DNA from: Streptomyces sp. BR123
GTDB lineage: Bacteria > Actinomycetota > Actinomycetes > Streptomycetales > Streptomycetaceae
Assembly (NCBI RefSeq): GCF_013401435.1
Contig: NZ_JACBGN010000011.1
Coordinates: forward strand, 1-56,687
Length of the DNA: 56,687 bases
Direction of reading: 5' to 3'
The translations under genes were made by a program, and so were the position numbers. Below, piece by piece: positions 16,483 to 23,988 of this stretch (position 1 is its first letter; every line of letters starts with the position of its first letter). The notes under the pieces were generated by a model. The model was not told the DNA's origin, ran no database searches, and saw nothing but the letters and a program-made list of their open reading frames with translations.

Positions 16483-17658
16483 CTACATGCCGACCCAGCG
16501 GGCCATCCCCCCGAGGCTGTCCGGGGCTCGCCGCGACATGTGCACCAGTCCGCGGATGGTGGTCCGGGTGCCGGGCAGATGCCGTGTCTGTTCGGGCGCC
16601 AACTTCCTGGCCTCCGCCAAGTACCGCAGTGACGTCTTGGCGGAGCCGGCCTCCATCTCGACAAGCGCCCGATCCACCAAATAGCGGGCCCGGCGTGACA
16701 TCAACATCGACTCCGGCAGTTTCAGCGCGCGGGCCTGACCGAGAGCATCATCGAAGCGGCGCATCGCGATCGATGCACCAAGCTCGTGCAGCTCGATGTT
16801 GACCTGCCCGAACGACAGCCAGTGCACTTCCCTGGCTTCGCCGCCAACGCGGTCCGCCAGGTCGCGGGCGGCGGCCAGATGCGTTGCCACAGCCGTGGCG
16901 TCCTCGTTCTTCGCGGCCACCGTGGCCGCCCCGAGGTGCAGCTGCCCGGCCACGGCGAGGGCCTCACGGCTCGTCTCCTCGGCCAGCAGGCTGTGCCCCG
17001 ACGAGATCAGCGGCAGGCTCGTCGCACAGCGCCAGAGGATCGCCCGCTTGTACCGCTGCACCGCCTCGGTGCACGGGTCCGAGGCCCGACCCGCGGCCCA
17101 TCCCATCCGGTCCAGGGCGACGCGGGCGAGGTCAGGGTGGTCAAGCTTCAGCGCCACATCGTGGGCGGTCCGGTACGCCGAGGCGAGGGCCCGCCACAGC
17201 GGCGTCGACGGGGCGGTCCACACCGTGTGGGTCAGTTCCACGATCAGGCCTGGCAGCGCATCGGCCGCCGCACGCAGGTGCGCGGCACGTACCTGCCGGC
17301 ACAGCGCGTCCGCCTCGGCGATCAGCTTGGGCACCGGCCGGACAGCGGTCAGGTCCGGGTTCGGTCCGAGGTCGAACCGGTCGAGCGCCTCCCGGATCGG
17401 GGCGACAAGGCCGAGCAGTCGCTCGGAGGGCAGCAGTGCCATGGCCGGCGGCCCTGTCAGCTTGGATGTGTCCACCCCCAGTGCTCGCGCCACTGCCGCC
17501 ACGAAACCGGGAGTTGCGGACCGAGCGCCGCACTCGACCTGGGTCAGCAGGCTGAGGCTGTACGGAATTCGGTCGGCCAACTCGCGCTGCGAAAGACGTC
17601 GTAAGCGACGCTGCTCCCTGATCCGAGAACCAGTGTGGCCATCGTCGGGTAGAGGCAT
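16483..17658 (-). CDS. XRE family transcriptional regulator with TPR-like domain
   Basis: A 391-residue protein with an N-terminal Cro/CI-type helix-turn-helix (about residues 10-70: IREQRRLRRLSQRELADRI, SLSLLTQVECGARSATPGFVAAVARALGV). A long alpha-helical, TPR-like sensor follows, with repeated ALA-AYRTAHDVALKL and LAAARDLADRV helices, ending in LVHMSRRAPDSLGGMARWVG. This arrangement is common in Streptomyces, often beside a small effector gene. It is divergent from the flavoprotein gene with 112 bases between starts, and an imperfect palindrome lies in that gap (17666-17692). It probably controls the flavoprotein and perhaps the small genes downstream of itself. Confidence 0.88.
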   Translation of the reverse strand: MPLPDDGHTGSRIREQRRLRRLSQRELADRIPYSLSLLTQVECGARSATPGFVAAVARALGVDTSKLTGPPAMALLPSERLLGLVAPIREALDRFDLGPNPDLTAVRPVPKLIAEADALCRQVRAAHLRAAADALPGLIVELTHTVWTAPSTPLWRALASAYRTAHDVALKLDHPDLARVALDRMGWAAGRASDPCTEAVQRYKRAILWRCATSLPLISSGHSLLAEETSREALAVAGQLHLGAATVAAKNEDATAVATHLAAARDLADRVGGEAREVHWLSFGQVNIELHELGASIAMRRFDDALGQARALKLPESMLMSRRARYLVDRALVEMEAGSAKTSLRYLAEARKLAPEQTRHLPGTRTTIRGLVHMSRRAPDSLGGMARWVGM

Positions 17659-17665
17659 GCTGGTC

Positions 17666-17692
17666 TCCGTCCAAGACTCGTCTCAAGGACGG
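17666..17692. promoter_or_regulatory. Imperfect palindrome between XRE regulator and flavoprotein genes
   Basis: CCGTCC at the left and GGACGG at the right flank AAGAC and GTCT elements, giving a roughly 27-base two-fold symmetric site within the divergent intergenic region. It is a reasonable operator candidate for the XRE protein; no experimental or comparative support is available here. Confidence 0.35.
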
Positions 17693-17770
17693 TACCCGTC
17701 CCGCGGCGCTGGGTGCGTCGTCGCTCCCGGCTCCTTGGGGGTTGGGGGCGGTTGCATAGGCTCGGGAGCC

Positions 17771-18316
17771 ATGACGACGAGGACCTTGTACCTGCTCTGC
17801 TCGGCTGCCCCGCCCGTTTTCGAGATCGCGGGGGTGGTGGAAGAGGCGCAGCGTCGCGGCTGGGACGTCTGCCTGGGCCTGACCCCGACGGCTGCGGACT
17901 GGCTGGAGGACAGCCTCCCGGGGTTGGCCGCTCTGACCGGGCACCCGGTGCGCACGCGGTACAAGCGGCCCGGAGGGCCGGACGTGTGGCCACCCGCGGA
18001 CGCCGTGCTGTTCGCCCCGGCGACCATGAACACCGTCAACCGGTGGGCGCTGGGGATCACCGATACGTGGGCCGTCGGGGTCGTGGCGGAGGGCATCGGC
18101 AAGGGCGTCCCGATGGCCGTCATGCCGTGCGTGAATGCCGCATATGCGCAGCACCCCCAGTTCCCGCTGTCGCTGGAAACGCTCCGGTCGGCCGGCGTCC
18201 GGGTGCTGTACGGCGAGGGCGGGTTCGTGCCGAACCAGCCGGGCGAGAAGAAGCCGTACCCGTGGGGGCCCGCCCTGGACGCCGTGGACGGCATGGTGCC
18301 GGTACACGGGGCCTGA
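17771..18316 (+). CDS. Flavoprotein (phosphopantothenoylcysteine decarboxylase-like)
   Basis: A 181-residue single-domain protein of the HFCD flavoprotein family (relatives: PPC decarboxylase, EpiD, MrsD). Seen: TLYLLCSAAPPVFEIAGVVEEAQRRGW near the start, LTPTAADWLE, and the flavin-binding AVLFAPATMNTVNRWALGI corresponding to the 'aPAT.Nt..k' motif, then MPCVNAAYAQHP with a cysteine near the expected active-site loop. It is divergent from an XRE regulator, a pairing that I recall as widespread in Streptomyces. It could be an oxidative decarboxylase for a peptide or small thiol; the substrate is unknown. Confidence 0.85.
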   Translation: MTTRTLYLLCSAAPPVFEIAGVVEEAQRRGWDVCLGLTPTAADWLEDSLPGLAALTGHPVRTRYKRPGGPDVWPPADAVLFAPATMNTVNRWALGITDTWAVGVVAEGIGKGVPMAVMPCVNAAYAQHPQFPLSLETLRSAGVRVLYGEGGFVPNQPGEKKPYPWGPALDAVDGMVPVHGA

Positions 18317-18327
18317 GCGCACGAAGA

Positions 18328-18364
18328 CGCCCCCTCCCGCGGCCCGTTGGGCGGAGAGGGGGCG
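18328..18364. terminator. Terminator hairpin between flavoprotein and sphingomyelinase genes
   Basis: CGCCCCCTC (18328-18336) pairs perfectly with GAGGGGGCG (18356-18364), and CCGC/GCGG extend the stem inside with a one-base bulge. The genes on either side converge on it. Confidence 0.75.
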
Positions 18365-18396
18365 GGCCCGCCACCGGCGGGATCGGTCGTGCGGGG

Positions 18397-19389
18397 TCAG
18401 CGGCCGATGACCGGGTAGTGGTCCGAGAGGTTGGTGTACGTGTAGGACGTGCCCCAGCTGGAGACCGTCCACGGGGCGGACTCCTCCTTGACCACGTTGT
18501 TCTCCCAGCCGGCCGGGCGGGCGTTGCCCTTGCGGTACAGGACGTAGTCCAGGTCCTCGCGCGGGTCCGTGGGGTAGCGGTAGTTCGCGATCGAGTTCAG
18601 GCCCGTGTCGAAGGAGTACGGGTGCCCCGTGCGCGTGTCGGAGTCCGCCAGGTCGGCGCCCGCGAGCATGGAGGCGTATTCCGGGGTGCGCGAGTCGACG
18701 TTCATGTCGCCGGCGACGATGACCTGCTCGTTCGCCGGGATGTTCTTGCCGTCCAGGAAGGCGTCGATCGCCTGGAACTGGCGGGCGCGCATCTGCGCCG
18801 CCTCACCCGCGCCGCAGCCCGGGTCGGTGGACTGCGCGTGCGTGCCGACCACGTGCACCTTCGCGCCGCCCACGTCCAGCACGACGTACGCGAAGCCCTT
18901 GTTGGACCACCAGTCGGCGCCGCAGGCGTCCTTGTAGACGAACTGCTCCTTGCGGACGATCGGCCACTTGCTGAGGATCGTGACTCCGCCGTCCTCCGGG
19001 GTGGTGGAGGAGTAGGCGCCGCCCGTCGCGTCCCAGCCGGTCTTGCTGCGGCCGACGACCGGGGTCTGGTACGGGTACTGCGCCGCCGAGTTGGCCTTCA
19101 GCGCGTCCGAGGCCCCGTTGTCGAAGGCCTCCTGGAGCACGACCACGTCGTGGCCCTGGTAGAAGGAGGTCCGGGGTATCGCCGAAGCCCGGTGGTCCTG
19201 GCCCCAGTTGGGGTACAGGTTCTTGCTCATCAGGAACACGTTGTACGTCAGGACGCTGAGCCGGGGGGCCGTGCCGCCCTCCGCCGCGCCGGCGGCGGGA
19301 GCGGTGGCGACGGTCAGGGCGCCGGCGGCGACCGCCGCGACGGCAGCCGCGGCGGCGCGGTGACGACGGGTGTGCTCGGAGTGCGGCAT
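18397..19389 (-). CDS. sph: Secreted sphingomyelin phosphodiesterase
   Basis: A 330-residue secreted enzyme that hydrolyses sphingomyelin to ceramide and phosphocholine. Seen: a charged N-terminus (HSEHTRRHR), a hydrophobic Ala-rich signal sequence to about residue 35 (cleavage near AGAAEG), then the endonuclease/exonuclease/phosphatase fold: VLTYNVFLMSKNLYPNWGQ, VVVLQEAFDN (metal-binding Glu), VVGTHAQS, VIVAGDMNVDS (catalytic DxN) and the C-terminal LSDHYPVIGR with the general-base histidine. The length matches bacterial neutral sphingomyelinases. It is monocistronic. In a soil organism it probably serves phosphorus or lipid scavenging or interaction with eukaryotic membranes. Confidence 0.93.
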   Translation of the reverse strand: MPHSEHTRRHRAAAAAVAAVAAGALTVATAPAAGAAEGGTAPRLSVLTYNVFLMSKNLYPNWGQDHRASAIPRTSFYQGHDVVVLQEAFDNGASDALKANSAAQYPYQTPVVGRSKTGWDATGGAYSSTTPEDGGVTILSKWPIVRKEQFVYKDACGADWWSNKGFAYVVLDVGGAKVHVVGTHAQSTDPGCGAGEAAQMRARQFQAIDAFLDGKNIPANEQVIVAGDMNVDSRTPEYASMLAGADLADSDTRTGHPYSFDTGLNSIANYRYPTDPREDLDYVLYRKGNARPAGWENNVVKEESAPWTVSSWGTSYTYTNLSDHYPVIGR

Positions 19390-19489
19390 GAACTCTCCAG
19401 CATGGCTGTGGGGGAGATCGACGCCCGCAATCCAAGCAGCCGCAGTTACCTCTGGGTAACACCCGTGACAACACTTTCTGGCGGTTGTC

Positions 19490-19885
19490 CTACAGTGCGG
19501 GCTCGGACAGCAGCCGGCGGCGTACCGCGAGCGGTGCGGGCACGTGTCCGGGCACCCGGCGGGCGAGGGCCTCGGCCGGCCCCGCCGCGAAGGCGCCGGC
19601 CGGCGGATCGGCCTTGAACCGCAGGGGGTGGCGGGGGATCCGGCCGCCGGCTGCGGCGGTGCCCGCGGGTGCCGCAGTCTCGTCGGCGGTCAGGCGTGCC
19701 AGGCCGACCACGGTCGCGGACGCGCCTCGCGACGGCCCGTCGCGCGCAGCCCGCGGGCGGCGGGTTCACGCTCCACCCACGCGAACACCGCGGCCCGCCA
19801 AGGCGCTTCGTCCCAGGGCGTCACCGCCTCCGGGTAGCCGCCCCGGTCCACAACCGCCGGGATGTCGTCGCTCGTCGGCCCCTCA
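19490..19885 (-). pseudogene. Decayed aminoglycoside-phosphotransferase-like gene, N-terminal part
   Basis: The frame near 19690-19885 reads TSDDIPAVVDRGGYPEAVTPWDEAPWRAAVFAWVE...RPWSAW. A second frame, down to 19490, continues with LTADETA, then LRFKADPPAGAFAAGPAEALARRVPGHVPAPLAV...LLSEPAL. Together they match the first 100-120 residues of the APH-fold proteins common in Streptomyces (pattern 'W....F.W....L...G......RPWS.v.r..t..g...FKA.PPa.AFE..L...LA'). The frames are offset and the whole kinase catalytic part (HGD and DFGD motifs) is missing. It is a clear relic, not a functional kinase. Confidence 0.6.
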
Positions 19886-20000
19886 CACCACCGGGTCCGG
19901 CGCCGCCGGCCGGCTGTGCCGCCCAGGGCCGCCGACCTGGGGGTATGGCCCCCGCGCGGGCCATACTGGACGTACGGAGCACCGAACCAGGGGGACGCAC

Positions 20001-20909
20001 ATGACCACCGCACAGCAGCCCGCCGCACCGGGCCCCGGCCCGCGCCCGGCCGGCGCCCGCCGGGCCGACCCGGAGCCGCCGGCCCCCGGAGGGGTGCTGT
20101 GGACCATCTCGGGGGACATCCGGGCGCTGCTGATGCTGCCCGCCGCCTTCACCATGCAGGTCGCCCACCCCGCCATCGGCGCCGGCGTCGACGAGCACTC
20201 GGTCTTCCGCACCGACCCCTGGGGGCGCGGCGAGCGCTCGCTGCGCTCCGTCCAGCTGTGGGTGTACGGCGGGGAGCAGGCCGCCGAGGAGGGCCGCCGG
20301 GTGCGCCGCCTGCACAAGGAGATCCAGGGCACGGACACCCGGGGCCGGCGCTACCACTCCCTCGACCCCGCCTGCTACGCGTGGGTGCACGCCACCGGGT
20401 TCCCGATCTACCTGTACGCCGGGCGCTACCTGCTGCGCCGCTTCACCCCGGCGCAGGAGCGGCAGCTGTACCGGGAGTGGCTCCAGGTGGGGCGGATCCT
20501 GGGCCTGCGGGACCGGGACATGCCCCGGACCGTCGAGGAGTACTGGCCGTACTACCGGCGGATGCTGGCCGAGGAGATCGAGCCGACCAAGGTCGCCCGG
20601 GAGCTGGTGGCCACCGACGTGCCCCTGCCGCGCCCCACGGGCGGCCCGCTGCCCGTGCGGCTGCTGCTGCGGGTCTTCTGGCCGGTGCTGCGGGCGGCGT
20701 TCCTGCGCTTGCGGGCCTTCGTCACCGTCGGGTACATGCCGCCCGACGCCCGGGCCGCCATCGGGCTGGAGTGGACCGCGGCCCAGGAGCGGAAGCTCCG
20801 GCGGTTCAGCACGGCCGTACGCCTGCTGGTGCCGCTCCTGCCGGAGCGGGTGCGGTACCTGCCCCTCGCCTACCGGGCGCGCGCGGAGTGGCGCGCCGGC
20901 GCCCGCTGA
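20001..20909 (+). CDS. Oxygenase MpaB family protein (DUF2236)
   Basis: A 302-residue protein of the MpaB/rubber-oxygenase-related family, whose characterised members are heme b-dependent oxygenases (latex-clearing protein) or act in secondary metabolism. Seen: WTISGDIRALLMLPAAFTMQVAHPAIGAGVDEHSVF, with the family histidine in the 'qvAHP' motif, then FRTDPWGRGERSL, HKEIQGTDTRGRRYHSLDPACYAWVHAT (the second conserved His region) and YGRYL-like helices. The N-terminal 25 residues are Pro/Ala-rich and variable. ATG 20001 follows GGGGGAC. It is monocistronic. The substrate is unknown. Confidence 0.87.
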   Translation: MTTAQQPAAPGPGPRPAGARRADPEPPAPGGVLWTISGDIRALLMLPAAFTMQVAHPAIGAGVDEHSVFRTDPWGRGERSLRSVQLWVYGGEQAAEEGRRVRRLHKEIQGTDTRGRRYHSLDPACYAWVHATGFPIYLYAGRYLLRRFTPAQERQLYREWLQVGRILGLRDRDMPRTVEEYWPYYRRMLAEEIEPTKVARELVATDVPLPRPTGGPLPVRLLLRVFWPVLRAAFLRLRAFVTVGYMPPDARAAIGLEWTAAQERKLRRFSTAVRLLVPLLPERVRYLPLAYRARAEWRAGAR

Positions 20910-20939
20910 GGGAGGCCGGCGCGCGCTCGTCCGTACGGG

Positions 20940-22493
20940 TCAGTGGCCGTGGCCCCTGCCGTGACCGCTGCCGCTGCCGCTGCCGTGGTCGCGGTCGTGG
21001 ACCGCGTCCGTGGCGGCGATCTTCTTCCACGACTTCGGCTCCACCGGCTCCGCGGACGGCGATCGCAGCGAGCGGGAGTCCTTCGACGCGGCGGCCGGCG
21101 GGGCGAACGCCGGCTTGCCCGGGGTGTACAGCCAGGTCTCGAACAGCTGGGCGAGCGGCTTGCCGGACACCTTCTCCGCGTACCGGACGAAGTCGCCGAC
21201 CTTGGCGTTGCCGTAGGCCCGCTCCGTCGGCCAGCCCTTGAGGATCGCGAAGAACTTCTCGTCGCCGATCTCGTTGCGCAGCGCCTGCAGGGCGATCGCC
21301 CCGCGGTCGTACACGGCGAGGTGGAACTGGTTGTCCGGGCCCGGGTCGCCCGGCTTGACCTGCCAGAACGGGTCGTCCGCGGCGCGCAGTCCGTACGCCC
21401 AGTCGGCCAGCTCCTGCGCGGTGCCCTCGCCCTCCTTCTCCGACCACAGCCACTGGCTGTAGCGGGCGAAGCCCTCGTTGATCCAGATGTCCTTCCAGCC
21501 GTCGACGGAGACGCTGTCGCCGTACCACTGGTGGGCCAGCTCGTGCACCACGACCGACACGTTGGCGCCGTTCGCGAACTGGCGGGGGCTGTAGAACGGG
21601 CGGGTCTGGGTCTCCAGTGCGAAGCCGGACGGCACGTTGGGCACGTAGCCGCCCAGCGCGTTGAAGGGGTACGGGCCGAAGACCCCCTCCAGCCATTCGG
21701 TGACCTCGGCGGTCCGCTCCACGCTGGCGCGCGCCGCGCCCGCGTTGTCGCCGAGGTCCTTGCTGTAGGCGTTGAGGACGGGCAGGCCGCTCGCGGTCTT
21801 GTCGGTGGTGATGTCGAACTTGCCGACGGCGAGGGTGGCCAGGTACGTGGCCTGCGGCTTGTTCGAGCGCCAGTTGTAGCGCGTCCAGCCGAGCCGTGAA
21901 CTCTGGGACTGCAGGACGCCGTTGCTGATGGCCTGCGTGCCGTCGGGGACGTTCACGGAGATGTCGAAGGTGGCCTTGTCGAGCGGGTGGTCGTTGCTCG
22001 GGAACCACCAGGCGGCCGCGTCCGGCTCCTGCGCGGCGACACCGCCGTCCGGGGTGCGCTGCCAGGCGGACCAGCCGTCGACCTTGAACTCCGAGGGCTT
22101 GCCCGCGTACTTGACGACGACGGTTGCCTGGCGGCCCTTCGGCAGCGCCTGGGCGGGAGTGACCTCCAGCTCGTGCGCACCGGAGGCGGCGAAGCCGGCC
22201 TTGGCGCCGTTGACGCGGACCTCGCTGACCTTGAGCCCGAAGTCGAGGTTGAAGCGGGACAGGTCCTGGGTGGCGGTGGCCAGCAGGGTGGCCGTGCCCT
22301 CCAGGAGGTCCGTCTTCGGCTGGTACTTCAGGCGCAGGTCGTAGTGGGACACGTCGTACCCGCCGTTGCCGCTGGCCGGGTAGTAGGGGTCGCCGATACC
22401 CGGGGCGCCCGCGGCGGAACCCGCGGCCGATGCCGGGATCACCAGCAGCAGGGAGGCGGCGAGCACGCTCGGGGCGATCACTTTGCGGTGCAC
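20940..22493 (-). CDS. Secreted M1 family zinc metallopeptidase
   Basis: A 517-residue exported aminopeptidase-like protein. With the GTG start at 22491-22493 the N-terminus is HRKVIAPSVLAASLLLVIPASAA, a clear signal peptide. Upstream in-frame starts would put about 30 poorly conserved residues before it. Zinc site: VVHELAHQWYGD (HExxH near residue 315), with the third ligand glutamate in INEGFARY after 18 intervening residues. The classical GAMEN exopeptidase motif is replaced by the GFALETQTRPF type seen in actinobacterial members. The C-terminal tail is rich in His, Gly and Asp (DRDHGSGSG, GHGRGHGH), perhaps metal-binding. It is convergent with the MpaB-like gene. Confidence 0.9.
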   Translation of the reverse strand: MHRKVIAPSVLAASLLLVIPASAAGSAAGAPGIGDPYYPASGNGGYDVSHYDLRLKYQPKTDLLEGTATLLATATQDLSRFNLDFGLKVSEVRVNGAKAGFAASGAHELEVTPAQALPKGRQATVVVKYAGKPSEFKVDGWSAWQRTPDGGVAAQEPDAAAWWFPSNDHPLDKATFDISVNVPDGTQAISNGVLQSQSSRLGWTRYNWRSNKPQATYLATLAVGKFDITTDKTASGLPVLNAYSKDLGDNAGAARASVERTAEVTEWLEGVFGPYPFNALGGYVPNVPSGFALETQTRPFYSPRQFANGANVSVVVHELAHQWYGDSVSVDGWKDIWINEGFARYSQWLWSEKEGEGTAQELADWAYGLRAADDPFWQVKPGDPGPDNQFHLAVYDRGAIALQALRNEIGDEKFFAILKGWPTERAYGNAKVGDFVRYAEKVSGKPLAQLFETWLYTPGKPAFAPPAAASKDSRSLRSPSAEPVEPKSWKKIAATDAVHDRDHGSGSGSGHGRGHGH

Positions 22494-22735
22494 GAGGGCA
22501 GCTCCAAGTGGTGAGGGGGATGGCTTTGTCCGACCGTATTCACGCCGTGCCGCCCGCGTCGTGTCCATGGCCCCTGCTGTCACACGATCGCCATTCGGCC
22601 GTCACACGTCGGAGGGCAGGACCGCGTTCGAGCGGCGCCACTGAAGCGGCATCTGCGCCGATGCCGCGCCCGACCAGGACCGGACGGCCGCGCAAGACGG
22701 CCGAAAACGATCCCGGGCAGGCTGCGTCACCCGCG

Positions 22736-22915
22736 TCAGTGCTCCTCGGAGCGGAGGAATCCGGACAGCAGGGAGTGGAGCGTGTCCGGGTGTTCGGGGC
22801 GGACGTCGTGGCCGGGCCCGGGAACGCTGAGGGCCGTCGTGCCCGGCAGGAGCGCCGCCGCAGCGGCTACGCCGACGCCCCGGCCCCGCGCAGGGCGGTC
22901 AAGTGCCGGTACGGC
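22736..22915 (-). pseudogene. Possible C-terminal remnant of an alpha/beta hydrolase
   Basis: The last 40 or so codons of this frame ([18 protein letters not shown], then RPEHPDTLHSLLSGFLRSEE) match the end of alpha/beta hydrolases, where the catalytic histidine sits in a 'vPGaGHdv...P' context and a final helix follows. Upstream, no nucleophile elbow or other fold element is visible and similarity fades. No start can be assigned. I read it as a gene relic; a chance match is possible. Confidence 0.35.
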
Positions 22916-23038
22916 CACACCCCGGCACGCTGCGCCGCAGCCGACTCCTTTCGGCCGGTCCGACGCCGCAGGGAGGCGGAATCGGTCCTGCCGGGGGCCC
23001 GGCGGACCGGCATACCGAGCAGTCGGTAACCTGCCTCC

Positions 23039-23905
23039 ATGACGCTTCCCGAGCACGCCGCACGTCGCGCCTGGCACGGCGCGATCAACCCGCTCCACGC
23101 GACCATCTACTTCTCGCCCGACCTGACCGCCGAGTACGCCGCCCTCGGCGTCGACGACCACACCCGGGCCACGCTGTCCTCCCGGGCCGCCGCGATGGGC
23201 GCCGTCGGCACCGGCACCGTCGCCGCCACCTTCTACAACTACCGCTACGACCACCTCGCCCGGCACCTGCCCGCCGTGTGGGACACGATCACCCCCGAGC
23301 AGGCCCTCGCCGCCCGCCTGCGCGCCGCCGACCGCACCCTGCGCCGCCTGCTCGGGGACGACACCGTCGCCTCCCCCGGGATGGCCGAGGCCGCGGAGCT
23401 GGCCCTGCGCGCCACCGAGGCCTGCACCCGGCACGCCCGCCCCCTCTACGCCGCCCACGCCGACCTCCCCGTCCCCGAGGAACCGCACCTGCGGCTGTGG
23501 CACGCTACCACCCTGCTGCGCGAGCACCGCGGCGACGGCCACGTCGCCGCGCTGCTCCTCGCAGGCCTGGACCCGCTCGAAGCCCTGGTCACCCACAGCG
23601 CGACCGGCCGCGGCATGAACGCCAAGTGGATCAAGGCGGTCCGCGGCTGGGAGCAGGAGGACATCGACGCCGCCGCCGCCCGGCTGCGCGCCCGCGGCCT
23701 CCTCGACGCCGAGGGCGACCTCACCGCCGAGGGCACGGCCGTCCGCGAGCACCTGGAGGACGAGACCGACCGCCTCGACGCCGCCCCGTACGAGCACCTG
23801 GGCGCCGAAGGCCTGGCCCGCCTCGCCGAACTCGGCGGTGGTTTCGCCGCGACGGCCGTCAGCGCCGGAGCCTTCCCCTCCAACGCCTTCGGCAAGGCCG
23901 CCTGA
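23039..23905 (+). CDS. SCO6745 family protein
   Basis: A 288-residue protein of a Streptomyces-typical family named after S. coelicolor SCO6745. Seen: [22 protein letters not shown] at the start, then [65 protein letters not shown] and a C-terminal winged-helix-like part with LEDETDRL. Some relatives carry a MarR-like helix-turn-helix, and this C-terminus would fit, but the function is unknown. It is a cytosolic protein lying 83 bases upstream of the tex gene on the same strand. The name itself hints that the chromosomal neighbourhood is the S. coelicolor 67xx region, as idi and the hopanoid genes also do. Confidence 0.82.
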   Translation: MTLPEHAARRAWHGAINPLHATIYFSPDLTAEYAALGVDDHTRATLSSRAAAMGAVGTGTVAATFYNYRYDHLARHLPAVWDTITPEQALAARLRAADRTLRRLLGDDTVASPGMAEAAELALRATEACTRHARPLYAAHADLPVPEEPHLRLWHATTLLREHRGDGHVAALLLAGLDPLEALVTHSATGRGMNAKWIKAVRGWEQEDIDAAAARLRARGLLDAEGDLTAEGTAVREHLEDETDRLDAAPYEHLGAEGLARLAELGGGFAATAVSAGAFPSNAFGKAA

Positions 23906-23988
23906 CGCGGGCCTCCCGGCCGCCGCCACCGCCACCTGCCACAATGGGCAGCCGTCCAACGCACAACGAAGGCAGGCGGGACCCGATC

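Noticed and set aside
22736..23959. Open minus-strand frame spanning the SCO6745-family gene
   Set aside because: Except for its last 40-60 codons it is antisense to a well supported gene and has Gly/Val-rich shadow composition.
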